Below are positions 1 through 10,751 of a DNA stretch of 31,480 nucleotides, piece after piece. Made by a program: the position numbers and the translations under genes. How positions within the stretch are numbered: the first letter of the stretch is position 1; every line of letters starts with the position of its first letter. Origin of the DNA: DASVHS01 sp036001325 (GTDB lineage Bacteria > Acidobacteriota > Thermoanaerobaculia > Gp7-AA8); NCBI GenBank assembly GCA_036001325.1, contig DASYUK010000011.1, positions 1 through 31,480 of the forward strand. The letters run 5' to 3'. The notes under the pieces are model-generated. The model saw only the letters and a list, made by a program, of their open reading frames with translations. It made no database searches and was not told where the DNA came from.

Positions 1-3
1 CAA

Positions 4-1524
4 ATGGCGCATGACACAGTGACGGCCGTTTACCAGGACTTGACGCCGGCAGGCGTGCACGAAGTGCCGCGCGTCGCGACGCACGTGCTCGACCGCAAGC
101 TCGCGCGCGGCATTACATGGACCGGCGGAATCAAAGGCACCACGCTCGTCATCAGTTGGGCGAGCTTCATCATCGTCGCCCGGATCCTGAGTCCCGGCGA
201 CTACGGCCTCGTGGCGATGGCCACGGTCTACCTCGGCCTGACGGCGATGATCACCGACTTCGGCCTCGGCAACGCGATCGTCGCGCTGCGCGATCTGAGC
301 CCGGAAGTCACTGCGCAGCTCCACACGCTTGCTCTACTCGTCGGCGGTGTCGCCGCTGCCATTTCCTGTCTTGTCGCGGTTCCGCTGAGTCGATTCTACG
401 GTGCACCGGGACTCGCGATGGTGATCGTCGTTCTGAGCACGAGCCTCGCGCTCGATTCGCTCCGCATCGTCCCCACCGCTCTTCTCGCGCGCGAATTGCG
501 CTTCAAGGCCCTCGCTCTTCTGGAGAGCCTCAAGGTCCTCATCGCCGTCGCGTTCACTTTGGCTCTTGCCGTATGGGGCGCCGGGTACTGGGCGCTCGTT
601 CTCGGCAACGTCTTTGCCGCTTTCCTGGTCACGCTGTTCGTGCTCATTCGTCTGCCGCAGCGGTTTGCGCGGCCGAAGTTTCGCGCGCTCGGACCGACGC
701 TCACGTTCAGCTCGCACTTTCTCGCGGCGCAACTGGCCTATTACGGATATATGAACGCAGACTTCGTGGTCGCGGGCCGTGTACTGGGCAAGATCGCGCT
801 CGGCGAATACACGCTTGCGTGGAACCTCACCAGTGCACTAGGCGACAAGATCATGGCCATCTTCGGCCGTGTCATGCCGACGATGCTCGCCGCAGTGCAG
901 CGCGATGTCGAGACTCTCCGGCGGTATTTCCTCCTGTACACGGAAGCGCTCTCGATCCTGATCATCCCCGGGTCCGTTGGACTGTCGCTGGTCGCGCGCG
1001 ACTTCATCCTTCTCGTGTTCGGCGCGAAGTGGTCGGCGGCGGTCGTGCCTGCGCAACTGCTCTGCCTCTACACGGCCATCCGCATTCCCGCGATTCCTAC
1101 GATGCCCGTGCTCCAGGTGACGCGACAGGCAAGCTTTCCCGCGCGCTGGTGCTTCGCGACCCTCGCGATCCTGACGCCGCTTTTTTGCGTTGCCGGATCT
1201 CGGTGGGGCACGGTCGGCATCGCCGCAATCTGGCTCTCGGTGTATCCCCTCCTCCTCGTGCCGGTGTACATGCGGGTATCCAGAACGGTGGGGATCAGCC
1301 TTCGCGACTACGCAGCGTGTGTCGGTCCAACACTCGTCAGCGTCGCTTTCATGACGTTGATCGTGTTGGCGACTCGTGCGCTCACGCCTGCATCCGGTTC
1401 ACTCGCGTTCCGATTCAGTCTCGAGGTAGCAGCGGGTGCCGCATCGTTTGTCGGCGCCGGACTCTTTTTCTATCGAAAGCGTCTCGGCGTGCTCACTGAG
1501 TTTGTGCGCACGCTCCGATCCTGA
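4..1524 (+). CDS. Wzx-like polysaccharide flippase (MOP superfamily)
   Basis: This 506-residue integral membrane protein has the layout of oligosaccharide flippases of the polysaccharide-synthase/WzxC type. A cytoplasmic tail of about 35 residues is followed by roughly 12-14 hydrophobic helices spread over the whole length. The signature-like stretch ARILSPGDYGLVAMATVYLGL near residue 60 matches the start of the family domain. Flippases of this family move undecaprenyl-linked repeat units from the inner to the outer face of the inner membrane. It is the first visible gene of the operon, and the next start lies 3 bases after its stop. Only 3 bases precede the chosen ATG, so the true start could lie outside the window. 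The family assignment is firm; the substrate is unknown. Confidence 0.9.
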   Translation: MAHDTVTAVYQDLTPAGVHEVPRVATHVLDRKLARGITWTGGIKGTTLVISWASFIIVARILSPGDYGLVAMATVYLGLTAMITDFGLGNAIVALRDLSPEVTAQLHTLALLVGGVAAAISCLVAVPLSRFYGAPGLAMVIVVLSTSLALDSLRIVPTALLARELRFKALALLESLKVLIAVAFTLALAVWGAGYWALVLGNVFAAFLVTLFVLIRLPQRFARPKFRALGPTLTFSSHFLAAQLAYYGYMNADFVVAGRVLGKIALGEYTLAWNLTSALGDKIMAIFGRVMPTMLAAVQRDVETLRRYFLLYTEALSILIIPGSVGLSLVARDFILLVFGAKWSAAVVPAQLLCLYTAIRIPAIPTMPVLQVTRQASFPARWCFATLAILTPLFCVAGSRWGTVGIAAIWLSVYPLLLVPVYMRVSRTVGISLRDYAACVGPTLVSVAFMTLIVLATRALTPASGSLAFRFSLEVAAGAASFVGAGLFFYRKRLGVLTEFVRTLRS

Positions 1525-1527
1525 TCA

Positions 1528-3696
1528 ATGCAAGTCATCCAGCGAACTTCCGCGTCGCGGCGCACGCTCCGGCGGCTCTTCCAGATGCCGTTGCCGGAAT
1601 TGGTTTATCGCGGCAGACAGGAGACCTTCAAGTGGGTCGAGCGAATCTATCCCACTGCCGTCGACCGTCCGCCGCATGGCGATCGCGAGAGACTGACCGC
1701 GTTCCTGCATAACGCTGAAGCGCGCTTCTTCGAAGGTCCTTTCGATGAGCAACTGCCGGCGACGCTGAAGTCGGGCATGACACAACATTGCGAGGATCTG
1801 CTGGCGAGCGCAGAGGAGATCTTTCGCGGGCGATTCGATCTGCTCGGATACCGCGATCTGGACCTCGGAGACCACCCGGACTGGCACTTCGATCCGATCG
1901 CGAATCGTCGAGCGCCGATGCGGCACTGGTCTCGGATCGATCCCCTGGACTTCGACACCGTTGGTGACAGCAAAATCATCTGGGAGCTCAATCGTCATCA
2001 GTGGCTGCTCCGACTCGCTCAGGCGTACCGGCTCACTGGCGATAAACGATATGCCCACGTTGTCGTACGGCATCTTCAGGACTGGATCAACGCGAACCCT
2101 GCCGGCGTGGGCATCAACTGGGCGAGCAGCCTCGAAATCGCGTTTCGGCTCATCGCCTGGTGCTGGACGCTGATTCTCATCCGCGACTCCCGTGAATTGA
2201 CGCCGGATGTGTTCGCGCGCGTTCTCGCTTCGGTTGAAGAACACGCGACGAGGATCGAACGCTACCTCTCTTACTACTTTTCACCCAACACGCATCTCAC
2301 CGGGGAGGCGCTCGGGCTCGTCTACGCCGGCATTGTCTTTCCTGATTTGAAACGCGCTGCGCGCTGGCAATCGGTCGGTACCGGCATCCTCGTGCAGGAG
2401 TTGGAACGACAAGTCTTATCCGACGGAGTCTACTTCGAACGGTCGACGTGCTATCAGCGCTATACGGTGGATATCTATCTCCACTTCTTGATTCTCGCCG
2501 CGCGCACCGGAATCGAAGTGCCCGCAAGAACCAGAGAGGTCGTCCGGTCGATGGTCGACGTTCTCGTCGCACTCCGCCAGCCTGACGGCGCGATGCCAAG
2601 CATCGGCGATGAGGATAGCGGCCAGCTTCTGCCGCTGGGCAGAACCCGGCCGGACGACTATCGGGCCATGTTCGCCACTGCGGCGGTCGTCTTCCGCGAA
2701 CCCGCATACGCGTTGGCGGCCGGCGACGTTGCCGCCGATACGCTCTGGCTCTGCGGTACTTCGGCGGCAAAGATTTTTCGGGGAATCGAGCAATCGCCGC
2801 CATCAGGCGATCCATGCCGCGCGTTTGCGGCCGGCGGTTTCGCGGTGATGCGCAACGGCTGGGATCAAACCGGTCATGCGCTGATCTTCGACACAGGTCC
2901 ATTGGGCTGTCCGGTCAGCAGCGGTCATGGACACGCAGACCTGCTCAGCATCCAGTGTTCCGCGTTCGGGCAGCGATATCTCGTCGACGCCGGAACCGGT
3001 TGTTATACGGCGGATCGCGACGTGCGCGACTTCTTCCGCGGCACCGCGGCTCACAGCACGGTCATGATTGATCGAAAGAGTCAGGCGGAGCCTGCGGGTC
3101 CTTTTGGCTGGAAGAGACGCTCCTCGGCACAACTGCTTGGGTGGTCGTCCGACGACATGCTCGCTTTTGCGGACGCAGAACAGGACGGCTATCACGCGCT
3201 GCCTGATCCGGTTTCGCATCGCCGGCGCGTGATGTTCATCAAGCCGCGCTACTGGGTGGTGATCGACGATGTGACCGGCACCGCAAATCACGATGTGGAG
3301 GTCCGGTTTCAGTTTGCACCGATGGGCGTTCGCATCGATCCGACAGGATGGGTGCGGGCCACGCGCGACGGCCGACAGGGTCTCCTGCTGCGCGCATTCG
3401 CATCCGTGCCGATCGAAGGGCAGATACGAAAGGGTTGTCGAGCTCCGATGGAGGGTTGGATCTCTCCGAGCTATGGAGAAATCGAGCCGGCGCCGGCGGT
3501 CGTCTATGCGACCAACACTCAGTTACCGCTGCGCGTCGTGACGCTTCTTTGGCCATTCGAGAATGCAGACGAACCTCCCAGCGTCTCGATCATGCAGGAT
3601 CGCGCCGGTTCTCCGATTGGTTTCGATCTACCTGATCTTCGAGAGTCCCTCGCGTTCGGCGATGGCCGCCCCGTCATCACGAGATCATCAGTCTGA
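1528..3696 (+). CDS. heparinase II/III family polysaccharide lyase-like protein
   Basis: The 722-residue product has the two parts of the heparinase II/III family. An N-terminal alpha-helical toroid (about residues 80-380) includes the SPNTHLTGE segment, with Asn254 and His256 where the family has catalytic Asn/His. A C-terminal beta-sandwich domain starts near residue 420 and carries SGHGHADLLS, with His467, His469 and Asp471. Family members cleave uronic-acid-containing glycans (heparin, alginate and similar) by beta-elimination. Proteins of this type are common inside exopolysaccharide operons, where they may trim or release the product. No clear signal peptide is visible at the N-terminus, which is odd for a lyase acting outside. 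The start lies 3 bases after the flippase stop. The exact substrate cannot be read from sequence; the AlgD-like gene downstream suggests a uronate polymer. Confidence 0.88.
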   Translation: MQVIQRTSASRRTLRRLFQMPLPELVYRGRQETFKWVERIYPTAVDRPPHGDRERLTAFLHNAEARFFEGPFDEQLPATLKSGMTQHCEDLLASAEEIFRGRFDLLGYRDLDLGDHPDWHFDPIANRRAPMRHWSRIDPLDFDTVGDSKIIWELNRHQWLLRLAQAYRLTGDKRYAHVVVRHLQDWINANPAGVGINWASSLEIAFRLIAWCWTLILIRDSRELTPDVFARVLASVEEHATRIERYLSYYFSPNTHLTGEALGLVYAGIVFPDLKRAARWQSVGTGILVQELERQVLSDGVYFERSTCYQRYTVDIYLHFLILAARTGIEVPARTREVVRSMVDVLVALRQPDGAMPSIGDEDSGQLLPLGRTRPDDYRAMFATAAVVFREPAYALAAGDVAADTLWLCGTSAAKIFRGIEQSPPSGDPCRAFAAGGFAVMRNGWDQTGHALIFDTGPLGCPVSSGHGHADLLSIQCSAFGQRYLVDAGTGCYTADRDVRDFFRGTAAHSTVMIDRKSQAEPAGPFGWKRRSSAQLLGWSSDDMLAFADAEQDGYHALPDPVSHRRRVMFIKPRYWVVIDDVTGTANHDVEVRFQFAPMGVRIDPTGWVRATRDGRQGLLLRAFASVPIEGQIRKGCRAPMEGWISPSYGEIEPAPAVVYATNTQLPLRVVTLLWPFENADEPPSVSIMQDRAGSPIGFDLPDLRESLAFGDGRPVITRSSV

Positions 3697-3707
3697 AGGA
3701 AAAATTC

Positions 3708-4499
3708 ATGTCGGGTTTTATTGGCGGAACCATCGGTTACCGCCTCCTGCGACGTCTCGGCCGGCAAGCAGCATCAGGCCACGGTCCCTGCGACGGCAGC
3801 GCCTATGAAGGTCAGAGCAAACTCCAAGTCACGTTCGGCCCTGGTATCTGGGATTTCCTCGCGGACAAAACGGTCGTCGACTTCGGGTGCGGAATCGGAA
3901 CGGAAGCAATCGAGATGGCGCAGAGAGGCGCCAGGCGAGTCGTGGGCCTCGATATCCGGCCGGAGATTCTGGAGACGGCGCGGCTCGCGGCACGTGAAGC
4001 GGGCGTTGAAGACCGCTGTCTGTTCGTGACGCACCTCTCGGAACCGGCCGATGTCGTCATCTCCGTCGACAGTTTTGAGCACTACGACGATCCATCCGGA
4101 GTTTTGAAGGCGATGCGACAACTCATTCACGACGACGGGTGTGTCCTGGTCTCGTTCGGCTGTCCCTGGTTCCACCCATACGGAGGACATCTCTTTTCTG
4201 TGTTCCCCTGGGCGCATCTGATCTTCACGGAATCGGCTCTGATTCGCTGGCGCTCGGACTTCAAGACGGATGGAGCGACGCGATTCAACGAGGTTGCGGG
4301 CGGCCTGAATCAGATGACAATTCGACGATTCCGAAATCTTCTGGCCGCCAGCGATTTCGATATCCGGCAGTTCGAGACCATTCCCATCCGTCGCGCGCGC
4401 CGGCTTTGGAACCCGTTGCTGCGCGAGCTTCTCACTTCGATCGTCAAATGCACGCTCGTCCCGCGCAAGCGGAATCTCGCGACTGCGTCATCACACTGA
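3708..4499 (+). CDS. class I SAM-dependent methyltransferase
   Basis: The 263-residue protein has a Rossmann-fold methyltransferase core. Motif I is VVDFGCGIGTEAIEMA (DFGCGIG at residues 58-64), followed by the acidic end of beta-2 (VVGLDIRPE) and a motif-IV-like segment VISVDSFEHYDDP, typical of the Methyltransf_11/ubiE-like group. An AAGGA ribosome site sits about 8 bases before the ATG. Its place between the lyase and amidotransferase genes suggests it methylates a sugar or precursor of the operon's glycan. That target is inferred only from context. Confidence 0.87.
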   Translation: MSGFIGGTIGYRLLRRLGRQAASGHGPCDGSAYEGQSKLQVTFGPGIWDFLADKTVVDFGCGIGTEAIEMAQRGARRVVGLDIRPEILETARLAAREAGVEDRCLFVTHLSEPADVVISVDSFEHYDDPSGVLKAMRQLIHDDGCVLVSFGCPWFHPYGGHLFSVFPWAHLIFTESALIRWRSDFKTDGATRFNEVAGGLNQMTIRRFRNLLAASDFDIRQFETIPIRRARRLWNPLLRELLTSIVKCTLVPRKRNLATASSH

Positions 4500-4502
4500 A
4501 CT

Positions 4503-6437
<1,935 letters not shown>

Positions 6438-6458
6438 GGGAGCATCCGGACAGTCATC

Positions 6459-7667
6459 ATGCACATTCTCTGGGTAAAAGTGGGCGGTTTATGGCCGCTG
6501 AATACCGGCGGCCGCCTGCGGAGCTTTCACCTGATCAACGAGCTTTCACAGCGGCATCGGGTGACGGTGCTGACGACTCATGGTCCGGCTGACGATCCCA
6601 GCGGTCTTTCGGAACATCTGCCCGCCTGCGATCAGATCATCTCCGTGCCGTGGGAGCTTCCCAAGAAAGGCAGCACTCGGTTCGCGATGGCGCTGATGCG
6701 TTCCTGGTTCTCAGCATATCCGGTCGATCTCTGGAAGTGTCGCATCCCCCCGCTCGCGAAAGAAGTGAAGCGCTTGCTCAAGACCGGCGTCGATGTGTGT
6801 ATCGCTGATTTTCTTGCCGCGGTCCCAAACGTTCCGATGGGAGATGGTGTGCCGGTCGTTCTTTTCGAGCACAACGTCGAACATCTGATCTGGCAACGAC
6901 TGACCCAGCACGAAAAGAGTCCATGGCGGCGCGCTCTGCTGGGGATCGAATCGTCGAAGATGCGACGCCGCGAGGCGGACGCATGCCGGCGTGCCGATCT
7001 CACGCTCGCGGTTTCGGAGACAGATGGCGCCGTGCTGCACGAGATCGCTCCTGCTGCGAAGATCGCGGCGGTTCCCACCGGTGTTGACACTTCTTATTTC
7101 ACGCCGAATGGCGGTCCGAGCTCTGATCACGCACTCGTGTTCACCGGATCTCTCGACTGGTTTCCGAACGAAGATGCGATCCTCTACTTCCTCGAGGAGA
7201 TGTTCCCGGCCATCAGGGAAAGTGTGAAGGACGTGACGCTGACCGTCGTCGGAAGGAACCCGTCAGCGAAACTGACAGCCGCCATGCAGGCCACTGACGG
7301 CGCGCGGCTCACAGGAACTGTCGATGATGTGCGTCCGTACGTGCACGACGGCGCCGTGTTCGTGGTTCCTCTTCGCATCGGAAGCGGCACGCGTCTCAAG
7401 ATTTTCGAAGCGCTGGCGATGGGGAAAGCGGTCGTGTCGACGTCGATCGGCGCCGAAGGCCTCGGCCTGGAACACGGGACGCACTTTCTTCAGGCGGACA
7501 CGCCCCGCGATTTCGCATCTGCTGTGATCTCGCTTCTTCGCGACCCGGCGCGCCGCGACGGGCTTGGTCACGCGGCGAGATCGCTCGTCGAAACGCACTA
7601 TTCGTGGCCACAAGTCAGCCGCCGATTCGAAGAGTTGTTGCAGCCGGTTCAGCGGACCTCATCCTGA
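6459..7667 (+). CDS. glycosyltransferase family 4 (EPS / EpsH-system type)
   Basis: The 402-residue protein has the GT-B fold of retaining family 4 glycosyltransferases. The N-terminus MHILWVKVGGLWPLNTGGRL carries the glycine-rich donor/acceptor loop. VFTGSLDWFPNEDAILYFL opens the C-terminal domain near residue 228. The conserved nucleotide-sugar binding Glu is in FEALAMGKAVVSTSIGAEGL near residue 320. It resembles the sugar transferases associated with PEP-CTERM/EpsH exopolysaccharide systems. It probably acts on the cytoplasmic face of the membrane, adding a sugar to the lipid-linked repeat unit. Its stop TGA shares one base with the next ATG (TGATG). Confidence 0.9.
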   Translation: MHILWVKVGGLWPLNTGGRLRSFHLINELSQRHRVTVLTTHGPADDPSGLSEHLPACDQIISVPWELPKKGSTRFAMALMRSWFSAYPVDLWKCRIPPLAKEVKRLLKTGVDVCIADFLAAVPNVPMGDGVPVVLFEHNVEHLIWQRLTQHEKSPWRRALLGIESSKMRRREADACRRADLTLAVSETDGAVLHEIAPAAKIAAVPTGVDTSYFTPNGGPSSDHALVFTGSLDWFPNEDAILYFLEEMFPAIRESVKDVTLTVVGRNPSAKLTAAMQATDGARLTGTVDDVRPYVHDGAVFVVPLRIGSGTRLKIFEALAMGKAVVSTSIGAEGLGLEHGTHFLQADTPRDFASAVISLLRDPARRDGLGHAARSLVETHYSWPQVSRRFEELLQPVQRTSS

Positions 7668-8602
7668 TGCTCGATCAAAAAGTTGCGTGGCCTGAAGGCA
7701 AGCGTTTCGCCTTCACGATTTTTGACGATCCCGATAGTCAGACGCTGGAGGCGGGCCGCGAGGTGTACGCATTTCTCAGCGATTGCGGACTGCGGACCAC
7801 AAAGGCGGTATGGCCACTCCGCGGCGACGGCGTCGCTTCTGACGATGGCATCACTTGCGATGATCCCGGATCGGTTGCGTGGCTCAAGAGTCTGCAGGAA
7901 GCCGGCTTTGAGATCGGTTATCACAACGCCACATCGCACACGTCCGATCGCTCACAGACTGTTCGCGGTCTTGACCGGTTTGCTTCGTTGTTTGGCCACG
8001 ATCCGCAGGCGATGGCCAACCATTACTACTGCGACGAAGATATCTACTGGGGCGAGCATCGCTTAACGGGAATCAACCGAGTCGTCTACAACCTGCTGAC
8101 GCGGGGGCGGAACCGCGAACGATTTGCGGGACACGTTCCCGGTCATCCGTACTTCTGGGGTGATCTGTGCCAGCAGAGAATCAAATACGTCCGCAACTTC
8201 GTCTTTGCCGACATCAACACACTCAAGGCCTGCCCTTTCATGCCGTATCACGATCCGCTGCGCCCGTACGTGAACTACTGGTATGCATCTTCAGAGGGCT
8301 CCAAGGTGTCGAGCTTCAATGAATGTGTTCGGGAATCCGAACAGGATCGACTCGAGGAAGAACAAGGTGCGTGCATCATGTACACGCACTTCGGGCACGG
8401 CTATTACGAGGACGGCAAGCTCAATGCGCGCTTTCGATCTCTCGTCGAACGACTGAGCAGGAAGAATGGCTGGTTCGTGCCTGTGACGACGCTTCTGGAC
8501 TTTCTGGCGCAGAAGAAGTCGGCGGCCGCGATCACGGATCAACAAAGGACCCGACTGGAACGTCGATGGCTGCTTCACAAGATTCGCTTCGGAACGGCAT
8601 GA
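7667..8602 (+). CDS. NodB/polysaccharide deacetylase-like protein
   Basis: The 311-residue product begins at the ATG that overlaps the upstream stop (TGATG). An in-frame ATG 63 bases upstream lies inside the glycosyltransferase gene and is less likely. The early segment FAFTIFDDPD puts paired Asp residues (20-21) where NodB-type carbohydrate esterases have their catalytic/metal Asp. GYHNATSH supplies His86 and His91 after a barrel-like beta strand, and VMYTHFGHGYY-like histidines follow near residue 245. The usual NodB metal motif is H-x3-H, while here the spacing is H-x4-H, so it is a divergent member. The likely role is removal of an N- or O-acyl group from a glycan, or a related barrel activity. 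The fold is moderately supported and the activity is not established. Confidence 0.65.
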   Translation: MLDQKVAWPEGKRFAFTIFDDPDSQTLEAGREVYAFLSDCGLRTTKAVWPLRGDGVASDDGITCDDPGSVAWLKSLQEAGFEIGYHNATSHTSDRSQTVRGLDRFASLFGHDPQAMANHYYCDEDIYWGEHRLTGINRVVYNLLTRGRNRERFAGHVPGHPYFWGDLCQQRIKYVRNFVFADINTLKACPFMPYHDPLRPYVNYWYASSEGSKVSSFNECVRESEQDRLEEEQGACIMYTHFGHGYYEDGKLNARFRSLVERLSRKNGWFVPVTTLLDFLAQKKSAAAITDQQRTRLERRWLLHKIRFGTA

Positions 8603-10503
8603 ACAGCGATTTGATCGGCACGATTGCGGTAGCTCCAGCTCCTGCCGGCACGCGCGTTCGGGATCGGGAGCTGATCGAGCAACTGCTTGCGTCGGGCTCG
8701 GCGGACGTGGCACCGCATCTCGCTGCGTACTGGCGTCAGCAGAAGTCTCCTGCCGCCGCGCATTTCGTCGTCGCAGGTTTCGAACGGCTTCTCCCTCAGC
8801 TCCAGCCCGTTCATTGCCGGCTGGCGATCCTTCGATCGTTCACGGTCGAGCCTTTGATGCCGCTGCTGAGGGCCGCCGCCTTCAGCGCCGGCATTCATCT
8901 GCAGACGCAGGTCTCCGATTACAACGTCTATGTGCAGGAGATTCTCGATCCACAAAGCAGGCTTTACGCTTTCCGGCCGGATGTTGTCGTTCTCGCCGTC
9001 CAGACGGGCGACGTCGCGCCACAACTGTGGCACTCCTGGAGCAATATGACGGCCGACCAGCGCGCGCAGATCGTCGCTGATATCGCCAGCCGGTTTCGAA
9101 GTTGGATCGAAGCGTTCCGCACAAACTGTCAGGCCGATCTCATCATCCACAACTTGCAGATCCCTCCTGTTGCAGGGCGCGGCCTCCTCGATGCGCAGTC
9201 ACTCGAGAGCCAGCAGGACGCGATCGTCGAAATCAACCGGCATCTGCGGCGCATCGCCGGCGAGCATTCCGGTGTTCACATCCTCGACTATGACGGATTG
9301 GTCGCGCGTCACGGACGTTCGCGTTGGACCGATGAGAACAAACGGCTGTCGATGTCTTTGCCGATCGCTGCCCCAAACCTGATCCACCTCTGCGACGAGT
9401 GGATGCGCTTCCTCCATCCCCTCACCGGAAAGATTGCCAAAGCCATCATCGTGGACCTCGATAACACGTTGTGGGGCGGCATCCTCGGCGAGGACGGCGC
9501 GACGGGAATTCAGATCGGTCCGGAATACCCCGGTTCGATCTATCGCGAGGTACAGCGCGCGCTTCTCGATCTTCGCGACCGCGGAATCCTTCTCGCTGTC
9601 GCCAGCAAGAACGATCGCGATGAGGCGCTCGAAGTTCTCGCCAGCCATCCCGACATGGTTCTCCGCCCTGAGCATTTCGCTGCGTTTCGGATCGGCTGGC
9701 AGGAGAAGTCGCAGAGCCTTCGCGAGATCGCGGACGAGCTCAATATCGGCGTGGACATGCTCGCGTTTCTCGACGACAACCCCGTCGAGCGCGAACGCAT
9801 TGCGACCGAACTGCCCGAGGTCACGGTGATCGATCTGCCGAACGAGGCGATCGGATTCGCGAAAGCGTTGCGAGACTGCCCCGCTTTCGAGAGACTCAAT
9901 CTCTCAGAGGAAGATCTCAGGCGCGGTCAATACTACGCGGACCAGAGGCAGCGCGAAGAGTTGCAGCGCGCGAGCAGGTCACCCGAGGACTTTTTCCGGT
10001 CGCTGCAGCAGGTGGTGGAGATCACACCGGTGAACGCGTCGAATCTGCGTCGCGTCGCGCAGCTCACGCAGAAAACGAATCAGTTCAATCTGACGACGAG
10101 GCGTTACACCGAGCAGGAGATCGGCGCATTTGCGGGCAGCAACGACGTGGATGTCTTTGCGATGCGCGTGAAGGATGTTTACAACGACAACGGTATTGTG
10201 GGCGTCGCGATCCTGCGGTGGGAAGGAGCGGTCTGCGACATCGACACGTTCCTGCTCAGTTGCCGCGTCATTGGACGAACGGTTGAGACGGCGTTTCTCT
10301 CCTTCCTCTGCGAGCATGCTCGAACGAGCGGCGCCTCCACGCTGAAGGGCTCGTTTCTACCGACGAGGAAAAACGCTCCCGCCAGAGATTTCTACGCCCG
10401 TCACGGCTTTGTTCTTGTTGGCCAAACGGAGAACAGACTTTCATACGAGCTCGATCTATCGGCGGGAGACGTCGCCACTCCTGACTGGATCCAAGTCCAA
10501 TGA
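8599..10503 (+). CDS. FkbH-like HAD-IIIC enzyme with C-terminal GNAT domain
   Basis: The chosen ATG overlaps the previous stop as ATGA, giving 634 residues; a longer open frame upstream would run far into the preceding gene. Three parts are visible: an SGNH-like N-terminal region (about 60-270), a HAD-IIIC phosphatase-like domain with the DLDNT motif at 286-290 (Asp286, Asp288), and a GNAT-like C-terminal part (about 480-634) with the family-typical run LTQKTNQFNLTTRRYTE. FkbH and its relatives in polyketide pathways take D-1,3-bisphosphoglycerate and load a glyceryl group onto an acyl carrier protein. Here the ACP gene follows directly (ATGA overlap). In this operon it probably charges that ACP with a three-carbon or similar acyl unit used to decorate the glycan. 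The family is firm and the acyl group is inferred. Confidence 0.88.
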   Translation: MNSDLIGTIAVAPAPAGTRVRDRELIEQLLASGSADVAPHLAAYWRQQKSPAAAHFVVAGFERLLPQLQPVHCRLAILRSFTVEPLMPLLRAAAFSAGIHLQTQVSDYNVYVQEILDPQSRLYAFRPDVVVLAVQTGDVAPQLWHSWSNMTADQRAQIVADIASRFRSWIEAFRTNCQADLIIHNLQIPPVAGRGLLDAQSLESQQDAIVEINRHLRRIAGEHSGVHILDYDGLVARHGRSRWTDENKRLSMSLPIAAPNLIHLCDEWMRFLHPLTGKIAKAIIVDLDNTLWGGILGEDGATGIQIGPEYPGSIYREVQRALLDLRDRGILLAVASKNDRDEALEVLASHPDMVLRPEHFAAFRIGWQEKSQSLREIADELNIGVDMLAFLDDNPVERERIATELPEVTVIDLPNEAIGFAKALRDCPAFERLNLSEEDLRRGQYYADQRQREELQRASRSPEDFFRSLQQVVEITPVNASNLRRVAQLTQKTNQFNLTTRRYTEQEIGAFAGSNDVDVFAMRVKDVYNDNGIVGVAILRWEGAVCDIDTFLLSCRVIGRTVETAFLSFLCEHARTSGASTLKGSFLPTRKNAPARDFYARHGFVLVGQTENRLSYELDLSAGDVATPDWIQVQ

Positions 10504-10751
10504 CTGCTCATCTTCTCGAAGAAGTCAGAACTCTGGCAGCCGATGTCCTCGGCGTTCCGCGGTCGCAGGTCCAAGGCGACTCTACGCCGGAGCACATCGA
10601 GAACTGGGACTCGATTCAACACGTCAGTCTGATGATCGCAATCGAGGAGCAGTTCGGCGTGGAGTTCAATCCCGACGAGATCGGCCACATGGAAAGCATC
10701 GGCAAGATCGCTGAGCTGCTATCGGGAAAGCTCAACACTCGCACTGACTGA
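10500..10751 (+). CDS. acyl carrier protein (stand-alone, FkbH-linked)
   Basis: This 83-residue acidic protein shows the four-helix acyl carrier pattern with ENWDSIQHVSL. Ser38 in the DS motif is the phosphopantetheine attachment site. Helix 3 (FGVEFNPDEI) and helix 4 (SIGKIAELL) follow in normal spacing. It overlaps FkbH by ATGA and the next gene by TGATG, so the three genes are translationally coupled. No ketosynthase or other fatty-acid synthesis genes are present, so it is not the housekeeping AcpP. It should hold an acyl or glyceryl thioester made by the FkbH-like enzyme. Confidence 0.92.
   Translation: MTAHLLEEVRTLAADVLGVPRSQVQGDSTPEHIENWDSIQHVSLMIAIEEQFGVEFNPDEIGHMESIGKIAELLSGKLNTRTD

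Noticed and set aside
8323..8598. Upstream extension of the FkbH-like gene by 92 codons
   Set aside because: It would run through the end of the deacetylase-like gene; the ATGA overlap at 8599 matches the coupling style of the operon.
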